In this document: positions 36,085-44,817 of the stretch, one piece after another
Layout: every line of letters begins with the position of its first letter
Numbering within the stretch: position 1 is the stretch's first letter
DNA from: Humibacter ginsenosidimutans
GTDB taxonomy: Bacteria; Actinomycetota; Actinomycetes; Actinomycetales; Microbacteriaceae
DNA length: 64,000 nucleotides
Direction: 5' to 3'
Assembly: GCF_007859675.1 (NCBI RefSeq)
Contig: NZ_CP042305.1
Coordinates: 2,046,001-2,110,000, forward strand
Notes under the pieces: generated by a model
Told to the model about the DNA's origin: nothing
The model's database searches: none
What the model saw: only the letters and a program-made list of their open reading frames with translations
Made by a program: the position numbers and the translations under genes

Positions 36085-37761
36085 CTAACAGCTCGACGGG
36101 AGCTCGATGACGTACGCACCGCCGAAGTAGTTGCTGTTGTGGTAACCCCACACACCGAGATCGGCCGCCTTCGTGGTGAGCGGGATGGACAGTGCAGACG
36201 GGCTGGGCACGTTGTCGAGATTGCCGAACCAGACCCAGACCGTCCCATCGCTCGCAAGGGCGATGTAGGAGCCGTCGGACGAGAATGTCTTCGTTATCGT
36301 CTTGCCGTTCATGCCTGCCACTGACTGGGAGGTGTAGCCGTTCAGCCCGAACATCTCGGTGACAGTCCCGTTCACCACGTACGCACCGCCGAAGTACTGG
36401 CTGTAGCCCCACACGGACACACTCGAGACGTTCTGGGCCCGCCGGGTCCACGACCTGCTGCTGACGCCACCGGCACTGTACGGGTTGTATGTGTACAGGT
36501 CGCCGTTCGTGGTGAGCGCAGCGAGCCCACCGCTACCGGCGCCCACGTACTTGACTCCCGAGACCGCCGACGATCCGGTGCCTCCGGTCCTCACCGTGGC
36601 GAACGTGCCCGGCGGTTGCGACTTGCCGGGAGCGGCGACCACCAGATTGCCAGAGTCTCCGACGACCGCCACCACGCCGGTGTAGTACGACGTCTGGGGT
36701 CCGCTGCTCGGCAGTGCGTCATAGTAGCTCGACATCTGGGTCACGGGACCGGTGACGCCGCTCGGCAGGACAATGAGCGTCGGCGTGATCGCGGCCGAGC
36801 CAGACGTGGCGGTCGGCCAATAGTAGACACCACCGCTCGTCAATGCGTAGCAGTACCCCGCGTGCGCCTGCACATCAGACACAGTGGTCCCCGCAGGGAG
36901 TGTGACACTGAGCACGGTGGGGGTCGCCGTCGGAGTGCTGGCATACCACTGCCAAATCGCCGACTCGCTGGCCGCGACGCCACCCACGGCGGCACTCGAC
37001 GCACCGCCGCTGGTGGTGTTGGTGCTGTAGGTGCTGACGAGCGTCGCCCGAGTCACGGTGGAAAGCTCCGTCGGGCTCACCGTGGAGCCGTTGGCGAAGT
37101 CGGGGCTGGCCGGGACGGTCGTCGGGTTCTCCGCATGGGCGGACCAGTAGAGGACCGTGCCAGAGGCAGAGACGACGGCTGCGTAGGTGGTGCCCCAATT
37201 GTTGCCGGAAATGCCGCCCGTGGTCGCGGCCGCATCGGTGCTGCGCTGGACGATGTTCCTGTCGCTCGCGTCACCGTATTCGTACGAGCCCCAGACCTCG
37301 TCGACCTTGGAGCTTCTCACACCGACGGGGATCACCAGCAGCGCTCCGGTGGAGGCGCAGTCTGTCGTGACCGTCGCGGAGTAGCTGCCTGCAGCCACGC
37401 TGACGACCGTGATCTCAGGAACGTCCGCGTTCCCGCTGCTGTCCGTCTGGACCGAGGCCGAACTCGCACCACCGGCGAAACTGAACCCTGCAGGCAGAGT
37501 GATCGTCACCCACGACACCTTGCTGGTGTTTCGGTCCACGTGCACCGTCCAGGTGCCCGCTGGGATGGTGTCGCACGGCGGGAAGGGACTCGGATTGCCA
37601 ATCACCGACGCAGTGCAGGTTCCGGACGCGGCCGCAAGCGGCACCGTGGCCGCGACGGCGACGGCGGGCACGGCCCACGCGGCGCCCTTCACAAGCGTGC
37701 GGCGCGAGAGCTGCTGGCGTTCGCGGTTCGGAGACGCGGTATCGCTCGTCGTCTCGGGCAT
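36085..37761 (-). CDS. Tat-exported protein with RCC1/propeller-like repeats
   Basis: 558 residues. The signal SRRTLVKGAAWAVP (19-32) and core ending PLAAAS predict cleavage near residue 46. The mature Ser/Thr/Gly/Val-rich chain has recurring units such as YCYALTSGGVYYWP, GLAALTTNGDLYTY and YIALASDGTVWVWFG, resembling RCC1-type beta-propeller blades, plus VWGYSQYFGGAYVVNG and VWGYHNSNYFGGAYVIE near the end. No wall anchor. Function unknown; probably binds something at the surface. A GC hairpin lies in its leader. Confidence 0.7.
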   Translation of the reverse strand: MPETTSDTASPNRERQQLSRRTLVKGAAWAVPAVAVAATVPLAAASGTCTASVIGNPSPFPPCDTIPAGTWTVHVDRNTSKVSWVTITLPAGFSFAGGASSASVQTDSSGNADVPEITVVSVAAGSYSATVTTDCASTGALLVIPVGVRSSKVDEVWGSYEYGDASDRNIVQRSTDAAATTGGISGNNWGTTYAAVVSASGTVLYWSAHAENPTTVPASPDFANGSTVSPTELSTVTRATLVSTYSTNTTSGGASSAAVGGVAASESAIWQWYASTPTATPTVLSVTLPAGTTVSDVQAHAGYCYALTSGGVYYWPTATSGSAAITPTLIVLPSGVTGPVTQMSSYYDALPSSGPQTSYYTGVVAVVGDSGNLVVAAPGKSQPPGTFATVRTGGTGSSAVSGVKYVGAGSGGLAALTTNGDLYTYNPYSAGGVSSRSWTRRAQNVSSVSVWGYSQYFGGAYVVNGTVTEMFGLNGYTSQSVAGMNGKTITKTFSSDGSYIALASDGTVWVWFGNLDNVPSPSALSIPLTTKAADLGVWGYHNSNYFGGAYVIELPSSC

Positions 37762-38270
37762 GTCTCAGCCTCCAGATCGGGGCGCACCGACCCGTCAGAG
37801 ACGGTCGTCCGCTCCCGCCGGGCCGACTCCCCGGCGGGTCAGGGACAACGATTGAAAATCGGGCTGTGCGGTTGTGCTATTCGGGTTAGCGGCTTCCGCA
37901 GGCAGAAGCACGCGGTCACGTTAACACACATCCGCAGAAAGTGATAACGTCTCATATTCTGTCGGCGGTGCACGTTTCCCGCCGGATCGCTCGAGCTCGT
38001 GGCCACCGGTGATTCACCGCGTTCCAGCTCCGTTCCAACGGCCTTCGCCCCCGAACGCGGGTCCTGACAGCCGGCCACCCGGCGGCTACTCTGACGACGC
38101 GAGGCACTGTTCTCGCATGCATCTGGCCACCCTGCCGTTGAGCGCCGAACCTCCGGGCGGCTTGGTGTCCGCTTGTTGCCCGCGATCAGCACTCCTCCCG
38201 TGGTGTCGCACGCCTCTACACGTGCAATCGCGGTCTTTCTGGTGCTCTCTTAGCCCGAACGGAGCTGCCC
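37762..38270. other. Divergent intergenic region with leader hairpin
   Basis: 509 nt between the divergent Tat protein and second sugar transferase genes. CCCGCCGGG (37814-37822), loop, CCCGGCGGG (37830-37838) form a perfect 9-bp stem 53 nt upstream of the Tat protein start. An AT-rich patch (37850-37965) with GTTAACACAC and GTGATAACG probably holds promoters. No gene recognised in the rest. Confidence 0.45.
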
Positions 38271-39806
38271 ATGACCGCTGAGGCACACGACCTGGCCGTC
38301 ACGCTCGCCGCCGGGAACGCGTCTCACGTCGGCCGTCGCCATTCCCCCGAGACAGGCTCCGCAGTGGCTCGGCGCGAACGCTGGAAACGCGCCTATGGAC
38401 GCAGGCTCATCGTTGTGGACCTGGGAGTCGTGGTGCTCGCAGTTGCGCTCGCAGCATGGATCCAGCTCGTATGGATCGCCAATGCGCACCTTTCGGCCAT
38501 CAGCTCTGCGCCCTGGCAGTACACGCGTGTCGCTCTCCTCATGTGCGCGCTGTGGATCGTCATGCTGATGCTGTTCCAGACGCGCGACCACAAGATCGCA
38601 GGGCATGGAACGGCGGAGTACCGAAGAGTCATCAACGCCACTGCGGTCGCCTTCGGTGTCGCAGCCATCGGATTCGTCATCATGCAATCGCAGGGCATCC
38701 GCACCCAGCTGCTCGTCGCACTTCCCGTCGGTTTCGTCGGACTAGTCCTCGGACGCTGGTCATGCAGGCAGTGGTTGGTACGCCGCCGCAACGCGGGCGA
38801 GTACATGTCACGGGCGCTCATCATCGGCAATCACCGTGACACCGAGTACGTCATCAACGCCTTGCGCACTGGCGGTGATCTCGGATACGCGGTGGTCGGC
38901 CTTGTCTTCGATGGTGCGGTTCCAACGCCCGCAGCACCGTCCGTGGCAGGACACGCCGTCCCGACGTTCGACGACGTGAGCCAGGCTGCACACATCGCCG
39001 AGACTCTGGATTGCGATGCCGTGATCGTCGCGAGCACGCGCCCCGATGATCCGGAGTTCGTGAAGCGCCTCGCCTGGCAGCTCGAAGGGGCTGTGGCCGA
39101 GCTTGTACTGTCCAGCCCGCTCGCCGATGTCGCAGGCCCCCGCATGGCGCTGAAGCCCATCGAAGGCCTTCCGCTGATCCAGGTGGAGATCCCGACCTTC
39201 GATGGCGGGCGCTATGTGACCAAACGCCTCATGGACATCATCATCTCGATCGGCGCCCTTATCGCTATCGCGGTGGCCACGCCCTTCATCGCCGTGGCGA
39301 TTCTGGTCGATAGCCGCGGCCCGGTGTTCTACCGTCAGGAGCGCGTCGGGCGTGACGGTGTGCGATTTCGGATGTTCAAGTTCCGGTCGATGATCGCCGA
39401 CGCTCATGACCGGCGCCACGCCCTATTGGTACAGAACGACGGCTCGGGACCCTTATTCAAGTTGAAGGCCGATCCGCGTATCACCCGTGTCGGCAGGTTC
39501 CTGCGCAAGTTCTCTCTCGATGAGCTTCCGCAGTTCTGGAATGTGCTGATCGGCGACATGAGCATCGTCGGCCCACGCCCTCCGCTTCCCGAAGAAGTCG
39601 AGGCGTACGAAGGAAGCGCGCATCGCCGCCTCTACATTCGCCCGGGCATCACCGGTCCGTGGCAAATCAGCGGACGCAGCGACCTCACCTGGGACGAGAG
39701 CGTGCGGCTGGACCTGAGTTACGTCGAGAACTGGTCGGTGCTTTACGACCTCACCATCATGCTGCGCACGCCGCGCGCGATCCTGAGTTCCCGCGGGGCG
39801 TACTGA
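38271..39806 (+). CDS. Polyisoprenyl-phosphate sugar-1-phosphate transferase, copy 2
   Basis: 511 residues. Same architecture as the protein at 9698: four to five membrane helices (about 45-165), a Rossmann-like middle domain ([19 protein letters not shown]), and the catalytic domain from [13 protein letters not shown] with [55 protein letters not shown] and LDLSYVENW. Primes glycan assembly on undecaprenyl phosphate. Two copies in one island suggest two primed glycans or two sugars. Confidence 0.92.
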   Translation: MTAEAHDLAVTLAAGNASHVGRRHSPETGSAVARRERWKRAYGRRLIVVDLGVVVLAVALAAWIQLVWIANAHLSAISSAPWQYTRVALLMCALWIVMLMLFQTRDHKIAGHGTAEYRRVINATAVAFGVAAIGFVIMQSQGIRTQLLVALPVGFVGLVLGRWSCRQWLVRRRNAGEYMSRALIIGNHRDTEYVINALRTGGDLGYAVVGLVFDGAVPTPAAPSVAGHAVPTFDDVSQAAHIAETLDCDAVIVASTRPDDPEFVKRLAWQLEGAVAELVLSSPLADVAGPRMALKPIEGLPLIQVEIPTFDGGRYVTKRLMDIIISIGALIAIAVATPFIAVAILVDSRGPVFYRQERVGRDGVRFRMFKFRSMIADAHDRRHALLVQNDGSGPLFKLKADPRITRVGRFLRKFSLDELPQFWNVLIGDMSIVGPRPPLPEEVEAYEGSAHRRLYIRPGITGPWQISGRSDLTWDESVRLDLSYVENWSVLYDLTIMLRTPRAILSSRGAY

Positions 39807-39885
39807 CGAAGCCACCCCTCGCACCGTTGCGCTTCCTACTCCTCGAGCAGAGTTCGATGCCACATGCATTGGATACGGTAAGTCC

Positions 39886-40602
39886 GTGACCGTGTCCGCC
39901 TCGCGCCCCAGAACCCGCGGACTCTATGCGGCGTGGCGCCGGTTTCGGTCCAGCGCATGGTTTCACCTCATACTCGCCCTCGTCGTTTTCGGATTGGTCC
40001 TGGCCTTCATCGCCAAGCCTTATGCGGTGCCGTCCGGCTCCATGGAGAACACGCTGCAGCCGGGCGACCGCATACTCGTGTACCGCCTCGCCTATCTCGG
40101 CAGCCAGCCGCACACCGGAGACGTGGTCGTCTTCGACGCCGACTCTCAGTGGGGCACGTTGCCGCCGGAGAGCCCGCTGAAAGCAGTGCTGCGCTGGTTC
40201 GCATCGATCAGCGGTTTCGGCCCGACTGGCGCTCACACGCTCGTGAAACGAGTCATTGCGGGCCCGGGCCAGACGGTCAGCTGCTGCTCGGCGCACGGGG
40301 CTGTCGTCGTGGACGGGCATCCTTTGGACGAGCCATACATCACCCACAACCTCCCCTTCACACCCGGCACGCTCGACTGCTCGACGACCCCTCGGTCGCA
40401 ACGATGCTTCGGGCCGGTGACCGTGCCCAAGGACTCTTATCTCGTCTTGGGCGACAACCGTGCGAACTCCTCAGACTCGGCCTTCCGCTGCCGAGGGGCG
40501 CCCGTGGGAGACGTCTCGTGCTTCCGCTGGGCGAGACGAAGCGAGATCGTCGGGCGCGTGGTCGCGACCCTCTGGCCGATCGGGCGGTGGCGTGCTTTCT
40601 AG
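39886..40602 (+). CDS. lepB: Signal peptidase I
   Basis: 238 residues from GTG 39886. One N-terminal membrane helix (about 25-44), then PSGSMENTL with catalytic Ser52, GD-ILVYR, and VKRVIAGPG with general-base Lys121; the GDNR-NSSDS box follows. A Cys-containing insertion (CCSAHG, CSTTPRSQRC) is unusual. It cleaves secretory signal peptides outside the membrane and may serve the exported proteins of this island. It follows the sugar transferase and converges on a GT4 gene 8 nt away. Confidence 0.93.
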   Translation: MTVSASRPRTRGLYAAWRRFRSSAWFHLILALVVFGLVLAFIAKPYAVPSGSMENTLQPGDRILVYRLAYLGSQPHTGDVVVFDADSQWGTLPPESPLKAVLRWFASISGFGPTGAHTLVKRVIAGPGQTVSCCSAHGAVVVDGHPLDEPYITHNLPFTPGTLDCSTTPRSQRCFGPVTVPKDSYLVLGDNRANSSDSAFRCRGAPVGDVSCFRWARRSEIVGRVVATLWPIGRWRAF

Positions 40603-40610
40603 ACGCATGC

Positions 40611-41744
40611 TCAGCACCGATCGCGCTCCTCGGCGACCACCGCGCGGAGCCGTTCGATGAAGCGCACCTCGGAGAAGGCGTCGGCGTGGCTCTCGAGAGC
40701 AGCGGCATCCCATGACCGGCCGAGCATCGTCACCACCCCGCCCGCAATGGCGTCGGCGTCTGGGCTCTCGAAGAAGACGCCCGTGCTGGCCGGCACCACC
40801 GTGTCGAGGTAGCCACCGGCGTGCAGCGCCGCCGTGGGCTTTCCGAAACCGGCGGCTTCGAGCGGAGAGAGCCCGAAGTCTTCGTAGGATGCCGCAACCA
40901 GTCCCTCGCAGTTCTGGTACAGCCATGCGAGCTGTGCGTCGCTGACCCGTCCTACAAGTACCGTGTGGCCGACGTTTTCGGCCAGTGCAGCGAGCCGTGC
41001 GCGATCAGGGCCATCCCCGACGATCACGAGTCCCACATCGGGGATCTGCGACACCGCCTGAATGACACGGTCGACGTTCTTATAGGGAAGCAGGCGGGCG
41101 ACACAGAGCACGAAGCGCTCGTCAACACCCGGCACAGCTGCAGCCTCGTCGTCGAGTGCCAATGTCGCCGGCGGCGGCGGGAGCACTTCGGCGTCGATTC
41201 CATAGACGTCGGCCACCGCGTGCTTCACGACCGTGGAGTTGACCAGATAGCGCTGGGCGGAGTGGGCGGCCCGCTGATCCCAGCTGCGCAGTCGCGGCCC
41301 CAAGGCGGTGACAGCCGCCTCGATGGCACGCGAACGCGTCGACGCTCCGTGGTCCGCTGCCCCCGCATACCGATCCGTCTGGTACAGCCAGCGAGCAGGC
41401 GCGTGGCAGTACACGATCTTGCGTCCGTGCGTGGGGAACCCGTGCGCCCATCCGCTCGAGCTCGCGAGAAGCACGTCGGCGTCGATCGGATGCCTCGACA
41501 CCGCGCCCGCGAGCAGAGGGAGCGCCAGGCGATGGTGATGCCGCAGCACGCGCATCCTATTAAGAGGGAGTGCCTCGACGGGAACGTCCGCGAAGTCGGG
41601 GAACGTCGAGGACTGCTCGTACAGCGTCGTATGGAGGGTCGCACCCGTGAAGGCACGGGTCATCGAGAGGGCGACGCGTTCGGCCCCGCCGCGCTGCGTG
41701 AGATAGTCGTGGGCGAGCACGACATCGGGCCTTGAAGAAGGCAT
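40611..41744 (-). CDS. GT4-type glycosyltransferase
   Basis: 377 residues from ATG 41744; TTG 41756 is an in-frame alternative. N-terminal domain: VVLAHDYLTQRGGAERVALSM and YCHAPARWLY. C-terminal donor domain: VLCVARLLPYKNVDRVI, IVGDGPDRARL, VSDAQLAWLYQNC and AASYEDFGLSPLEAAGFGKPT, with the EX7E-type motif. Similar to mannosyl/glucosyl transferases of capsule clusters. It follows the membrane glycosyltransferase gene by about 31 nt. Confidence 0.88.
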   Translation of the reverse strand: MPSSRPDVVLAHDYLTQRGGAERVALSMTRAFTGATLHTTLYEQSSTFPDFADVPVEALPLNRMRVLRHHHRLALPLLAGAVSRHPIDADVLLASSSGWAHGFPTHGRKIVYCHAPARWLYQTDRYAGAADHGASTRSRAIEAAVTALGPRLRSWDQRAAHSAQRYLVNSTVVKHAVADVYGIDAEVLPPPPATLALDDEAAAVPGVDERFVLCVARLLPYKNVDRVIQAVSQIPDVGLVIVGDGPDRARLAALAENVGHTVLVGRVSDAQLAWLYQNCEGLVAASYEDFGLSPLEAAGFGKPTAALHAGGYLDTVVPASTGVFFESPDADAIAGGVVTMLGRSWDAAALESHADAFSEVRFIERLRAVVAEERDRC

Positions 41745-41775
41745 TCTCCCAGTCAACCAGACCCCGGGCCCGTCG

Positions 41776-43473
41776 TTACTTCAGCCGGCAGACTGCGTAT
41801 TGCGAGGCGATGCGGACGGCGTCATCCGCACACACCGCGTGCAACTCCGCAGCGAACGCGGCCTGCCCCGGGTCGCTGAGCTCGGGCGTCCACAACACCG
41901 CCGGAAGCTCGGCGGCGTCCGGTCCCTGCTCGCTCGTGAAGGGGACTCCGCTGAGCAGGATCGCCCCGAGCTGACTGCCCCACGGTGTCGCGAACCTCCG
42001 CACATCGAGGTTGGCGAGCTGCGCCGCCACGTCGCGCTGCTGAGGCAGGGTCTCCCCATAATCGGCTTGGCCCGCCGCCACAACGTGTTTCTGCACGCTC
42101 GTCGCGGCCGCGAGCACGATCACCACGCACGCCAGCGCAGCGACTGCCGCAGACATCCATCGCCACCACCGTAGAGGCGGCAGACCTTGCGCCGGCCTTT
42201 CGTGCGCCTGCGCTGCGCCCGTGCTGACCGCCGGCTGCACACGGCCCGACGCGGTGAGCCAGAGCATCCGCACGCTCAGCACCGCGGCTGCGGCGAAGAT
42301 CGGGATGCTCACCAGCAGCCCCGGCGCCGGGTACCGGATCCAGGTCGGCGTGGTTCGTGACACCGACCACCAGCCGACCCAGACGACGAGGTTCACTCCC
42401 GCGGTGATCAGCAGCAATGTGACCTCCCGGGCAGTCGTGTGCGCCCCCGCACGGCGCACGAGTGCATCGGTGTCGCGACCGGCGCGGTGAGCACGAATCA
42501 CGAGCACCAGTCCGAGAGCGCAGAGCACGATCGCGGCCACGATGACCGCGATGACCACCTGCTCACCGACGAACCAGCTGTTCACCAGCGCGGTCAGCTT
42601 CTGGTCGAGTGTGGTTGCCGCTTGTTGGCCGCCATTGCGCAAGAACCACAGGAACTGGCGCACGTTCAGCACGAATCCGCTCGGCCCCAAGGAGATGAGC
42701 ACCACGAGCCAATACAGAGCTGTGGGGATGACCGCCCAGATGGCGGCCCACACACAACGCATCAGCCGCGCGCGCCACGGTTGCCCAGCTATGAGGAACC
42801 ACGCGTAAACAAGCAGCGCCGGCGCGCTGAGCAACGCCACGAACTTCGTCTGCAGAGCCAGGCCAAGCATCAGGCCCGCGAGCCATGGCCGCTTGCGAAG
42901 AACGACGACCGCCCACGCAAGCAGGGCTGCTGCAGGAAACTCGCCCAGAACATCCACCGGGCCCTGAACGGGTGAGGGCAGCTGGTTCGTGCAGAGCACC
43001 AGGGGCGCCACGATGGCGAACAGCGCACCCCATCGCCCGCCGATGCGACGCCCCACAATCCACAACGCGGCGAGCAGGCCGATGTAGAAGAGGAGCGGAA
43101 CGAGCCGGCCGCCGATCACAGGGTCGATGCCGGTGGCGAGCACAGCAGCGACAGGGAGCAAGACGACAGGGCCGGTCGAGATGCGCACGTCGAACGGTGC
43201 GAGCTGCCCCGAACTGAGCAGACCTGCGCTGGAGTAGCCGTGTCCGGCGAGCAGATTGAGAGGCACTGTGAGGTTGAATGCTTCGTCTTCCCAGAGCCGA
43301 GTCGTGACGAACTCGGGCACGATGACGGCGACCTGTGCCGCGACCACCGCTGCGAAGAGCACCCAGAACAAGACCGTCGCCGCGACCGCAGGCACCCGAA
43401 GGCCACGACCTTCGGGCGCGCTGGAGACGGTTTCGGTCCCGGGCGGAACGAGCGGAAGCTGCTCGCGGCTCAC
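41776..43473 (-). CDS. Polytopic glycosyltransferase (GT39/ArnT-like)
   Basis: 565 residues from GTG 43473 (GTGA overlap with the GT2 gene); longer readings enter that gene. About ten to eleven membrane helices. The first extracytoplasmic loop has TTRLWEDEAFNLTVPL, whose Asp-Glu pair is like the catalytic acidic residue of GT-C enzymes, and PAPGLLVSIP is near the ninth helix. GT-C enzymes take sugar from a polyprenyl-phosphate donor outside the membrane, so the GT2 upstream may make that donor. Confidence 0.78.
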   Translation of the reverse strand: MSREQLPLVPPGTETVSSAPEGRGLRVPAVAATVLFWVLFAAVVAAQVAVIVPEFVTTRLWEDEAFNLTVPLNLLAGHGYSSAGLLSSGQLAPFDVRISTGPVVLLPVAAVLATGIDPVIGGRLVPLLFYIGLLAALWIVGRRIGGRWGALFAIVAPLVLCTNQLPSPVQGPVDVLGEFPAAALLAWAVVVLRKRPWLAGLMLGLALQTKFVALLSAPALLVYAWFLIAGQPWRARLMRCVWAAIWAVIPTALYWLVVLISLGPSGFVLNVRQFLWFLRNGGQQAATTLDQKLTALVNSWFVGEQVVIAVIVAAIVLCALGLVLVIRAHRAGRDTDALVRRAGAHTTAREVTLLLITAGVNLVVWVGWWSVSRTTPTWIRYPAPGLLVSIPIFAAAAVLSVRMLWLTASGRVQPAVSTGAAQAHERPAQGLPPLRWWRWMSAAVAALACVVIVLAAATSVQKHVVAAGQADYGETLPQQRDVAAQLANLDVRRFATPWGSQLGAILLSGVPFTSEQGPDAAELPAVLWTPELSDPGQAAFAAELHAVCADDAVRIASQYAVCRLK

Positions 43474-44258
43474 GCTGTCAGGTCCGCAGGGCGGGCCGGG
43501 GGCACCGGACGAGCGAGCACGTCGTATCGCCACACCTCTCGCGCTGCACGAGCGCTGAACTGCAGCAGCCGCTTGGGTGGCAGCTTCGGCTTCGCCGGGG
43601 CGGCGCCCCACATGGTGCCCGTGCTCGAATCGCCCCGACGAGGGATGCTCCGCACGGGTACGAACGCACGCGTGACGTGGTGCCGCTGCTCGGCGATGGA
43701 GAAGTGCACGTGAGGTACGAGCGCGTCGGAGGGGCAGGCATCCAACAGGCGACGCAGCGTGCCCGCGCGGTACAAGCGAAGCGGCGTGTTGACGTCGGGC
43801 ACGCGACCGCGCGCCAGGACGGCAACCCCGAGCCCGACGGACCCCGTCAGCAGGCGCCGGAACCACGGCTCGTCACGCCCGGTGCGCACGCCGTGCACGA
43901 CCTGCACGTGTTCGAGCGCATCGATGACGCGGGGAAAGTCGTCGCCCACGAACTGTCCGTCGCCGTCGACATGCAGCACGGCATCGGGATGCGTCTCCAG
44001 CCCGGCACGGTAGGCCGCAAGCGCCGTGGGCCCGTGCCCTTGATTCTTCGGGGAGCGCACCACGATCAGTTCGGGCAGCTCGAGAGCGAGGGCGTCGAGC
44101 ACGTCGCCCGTTCCGTCCGTCGACCTGTCGTCGACGACCACGATGCGCAGCCGGTCGGTGTGCGGTCGCACCGCTTCAGCGACTTCGCGCACGAACTCGG
44201 GCAAGCCCTGCGCTTCGTTGTAGGCGGGCATCACCACGGTGAGTGCGGGCAGATGCAT
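43470..44258 (-). CDS. GT2, polyprenyl-phosphate glycosyltransferase-like (DPM1/GtrB type)
   Basis: 262 residues. LTVVMPAYNEAQGL, VVDDRSTDGT, NQGHGPTAL and HVDGDGQF (metal-binding Asp98/Asp100) fit polyprenyl-phosphate mannose/glucose synthases. It lacks the two C-terminal membrane helices of GtrB and so would be a soluble form. The stop is coupled to the GT-C gene. Divergent from gtrA with 91 nt between. Confidence 0.82.
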   Translation of the reverse strand: MHLPALTVVMPAYNEAQGLPEFVREVAEAVRPHTDRLRIVVVDDRSTDGTGDVLDALALELPELIVVRSPKNQGHGPTALAAYRAGLETHPDAVLHVDGDGQFVGDDFPRVIDALEHVQVVHGVRTGRDEPWFRRLLTGSVGLGVAVLARGRVPDVNTPLRLYRAGTLRRLLDACPSDALVPHVHFSIAEQRHHVTRAFVPVRSIPRRGDSSTGTMWGAAPAKPKLPPKRLLQFSARAAREVWRYDVLARPVPPARPADLTA

Positions 44259-44349
44259 CGGCGGACCTTCGGGTGGCTACCCCAGTCAAGGGCGCAGGAT
44301 GCCTTGCGGGGTTAGGGGTGAGCGTTTCTCGTTGTAGCGTAATGCAGTC

Positions 44350-44805
44350 ATGATCACCTCAGAACGCCTGCGTCAAGCGGCCGGCCTCAGCGCACGGTTC
44401 CTCATTGTCGGCGCGCTGAGCACGGTGATCGAGATCGGCCTCTTCAACCTCTTCTTTCTGGCCTTCGGCTGGAGTCCGGTGTGGGCCAAGATCGCCTCGT
44501 CGCTGATCGCGCTCGTGAACGCGTACTTCGGCAATCGGGAGTGGGCGTTCCGGCATCGCGGCAGGCACGGCCGCCTGCGCGAAGCCATTCTCTTTCTCAT
44601 CGTGAACGCGCTCTGCACTGGTCTGGGCGTGGCCATCGTGTGGGCGGGCGAGTGGATGTTCGGCCGCGGTCCGTTGGTCGTCAACATCGTCAACGTGGTG
44701 AGCATCGGCATCGTGGTGCTGGTGCGGTTCGTGCTGTACCACTGGGTGGTGTTCCCCGGGCACAAGGACGCCCGGGTCACTGCCCCTCAGGAAACTCCGG
44801 CGTAG
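44350..44805 (+). CDS. GtrA family membrane protein
   Basis: 151 residues with four membrane helices. Typical are ARFLIVGALSTVIEIGLFNLF, LIALVNAYFGNREWAF and VVLVRFVLYHWVVF. GtrA proteins are proposed flippases for polyprenyl-phosphate sugars. Next to a GtrB-like GT2 and a GT-C membrane enzyme it completes a three-part extracytoplasmic glycosylation module. A TAGCGT (44335-44340) lies 9 nt before the ATG and there is no ribosome-binding site, so the mRNA may be almost leaderless. Confidence 0.88.
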   Translation: MITSERLRQAAGLSARFLIVGALSTVIEIGLFNLFFLAFGWSPVWAKIASSLIALVNAYFGNREWAFRHRGRHGRLREAILFLIVNALCTGLGVAIVWAGEWMFGRGPLVVNIVNVVSIGIVVLVRFVLYHWVVFPGHKDARVTAPQETPA

Positions 44806-44817
44806 CGTCGCCGACGC

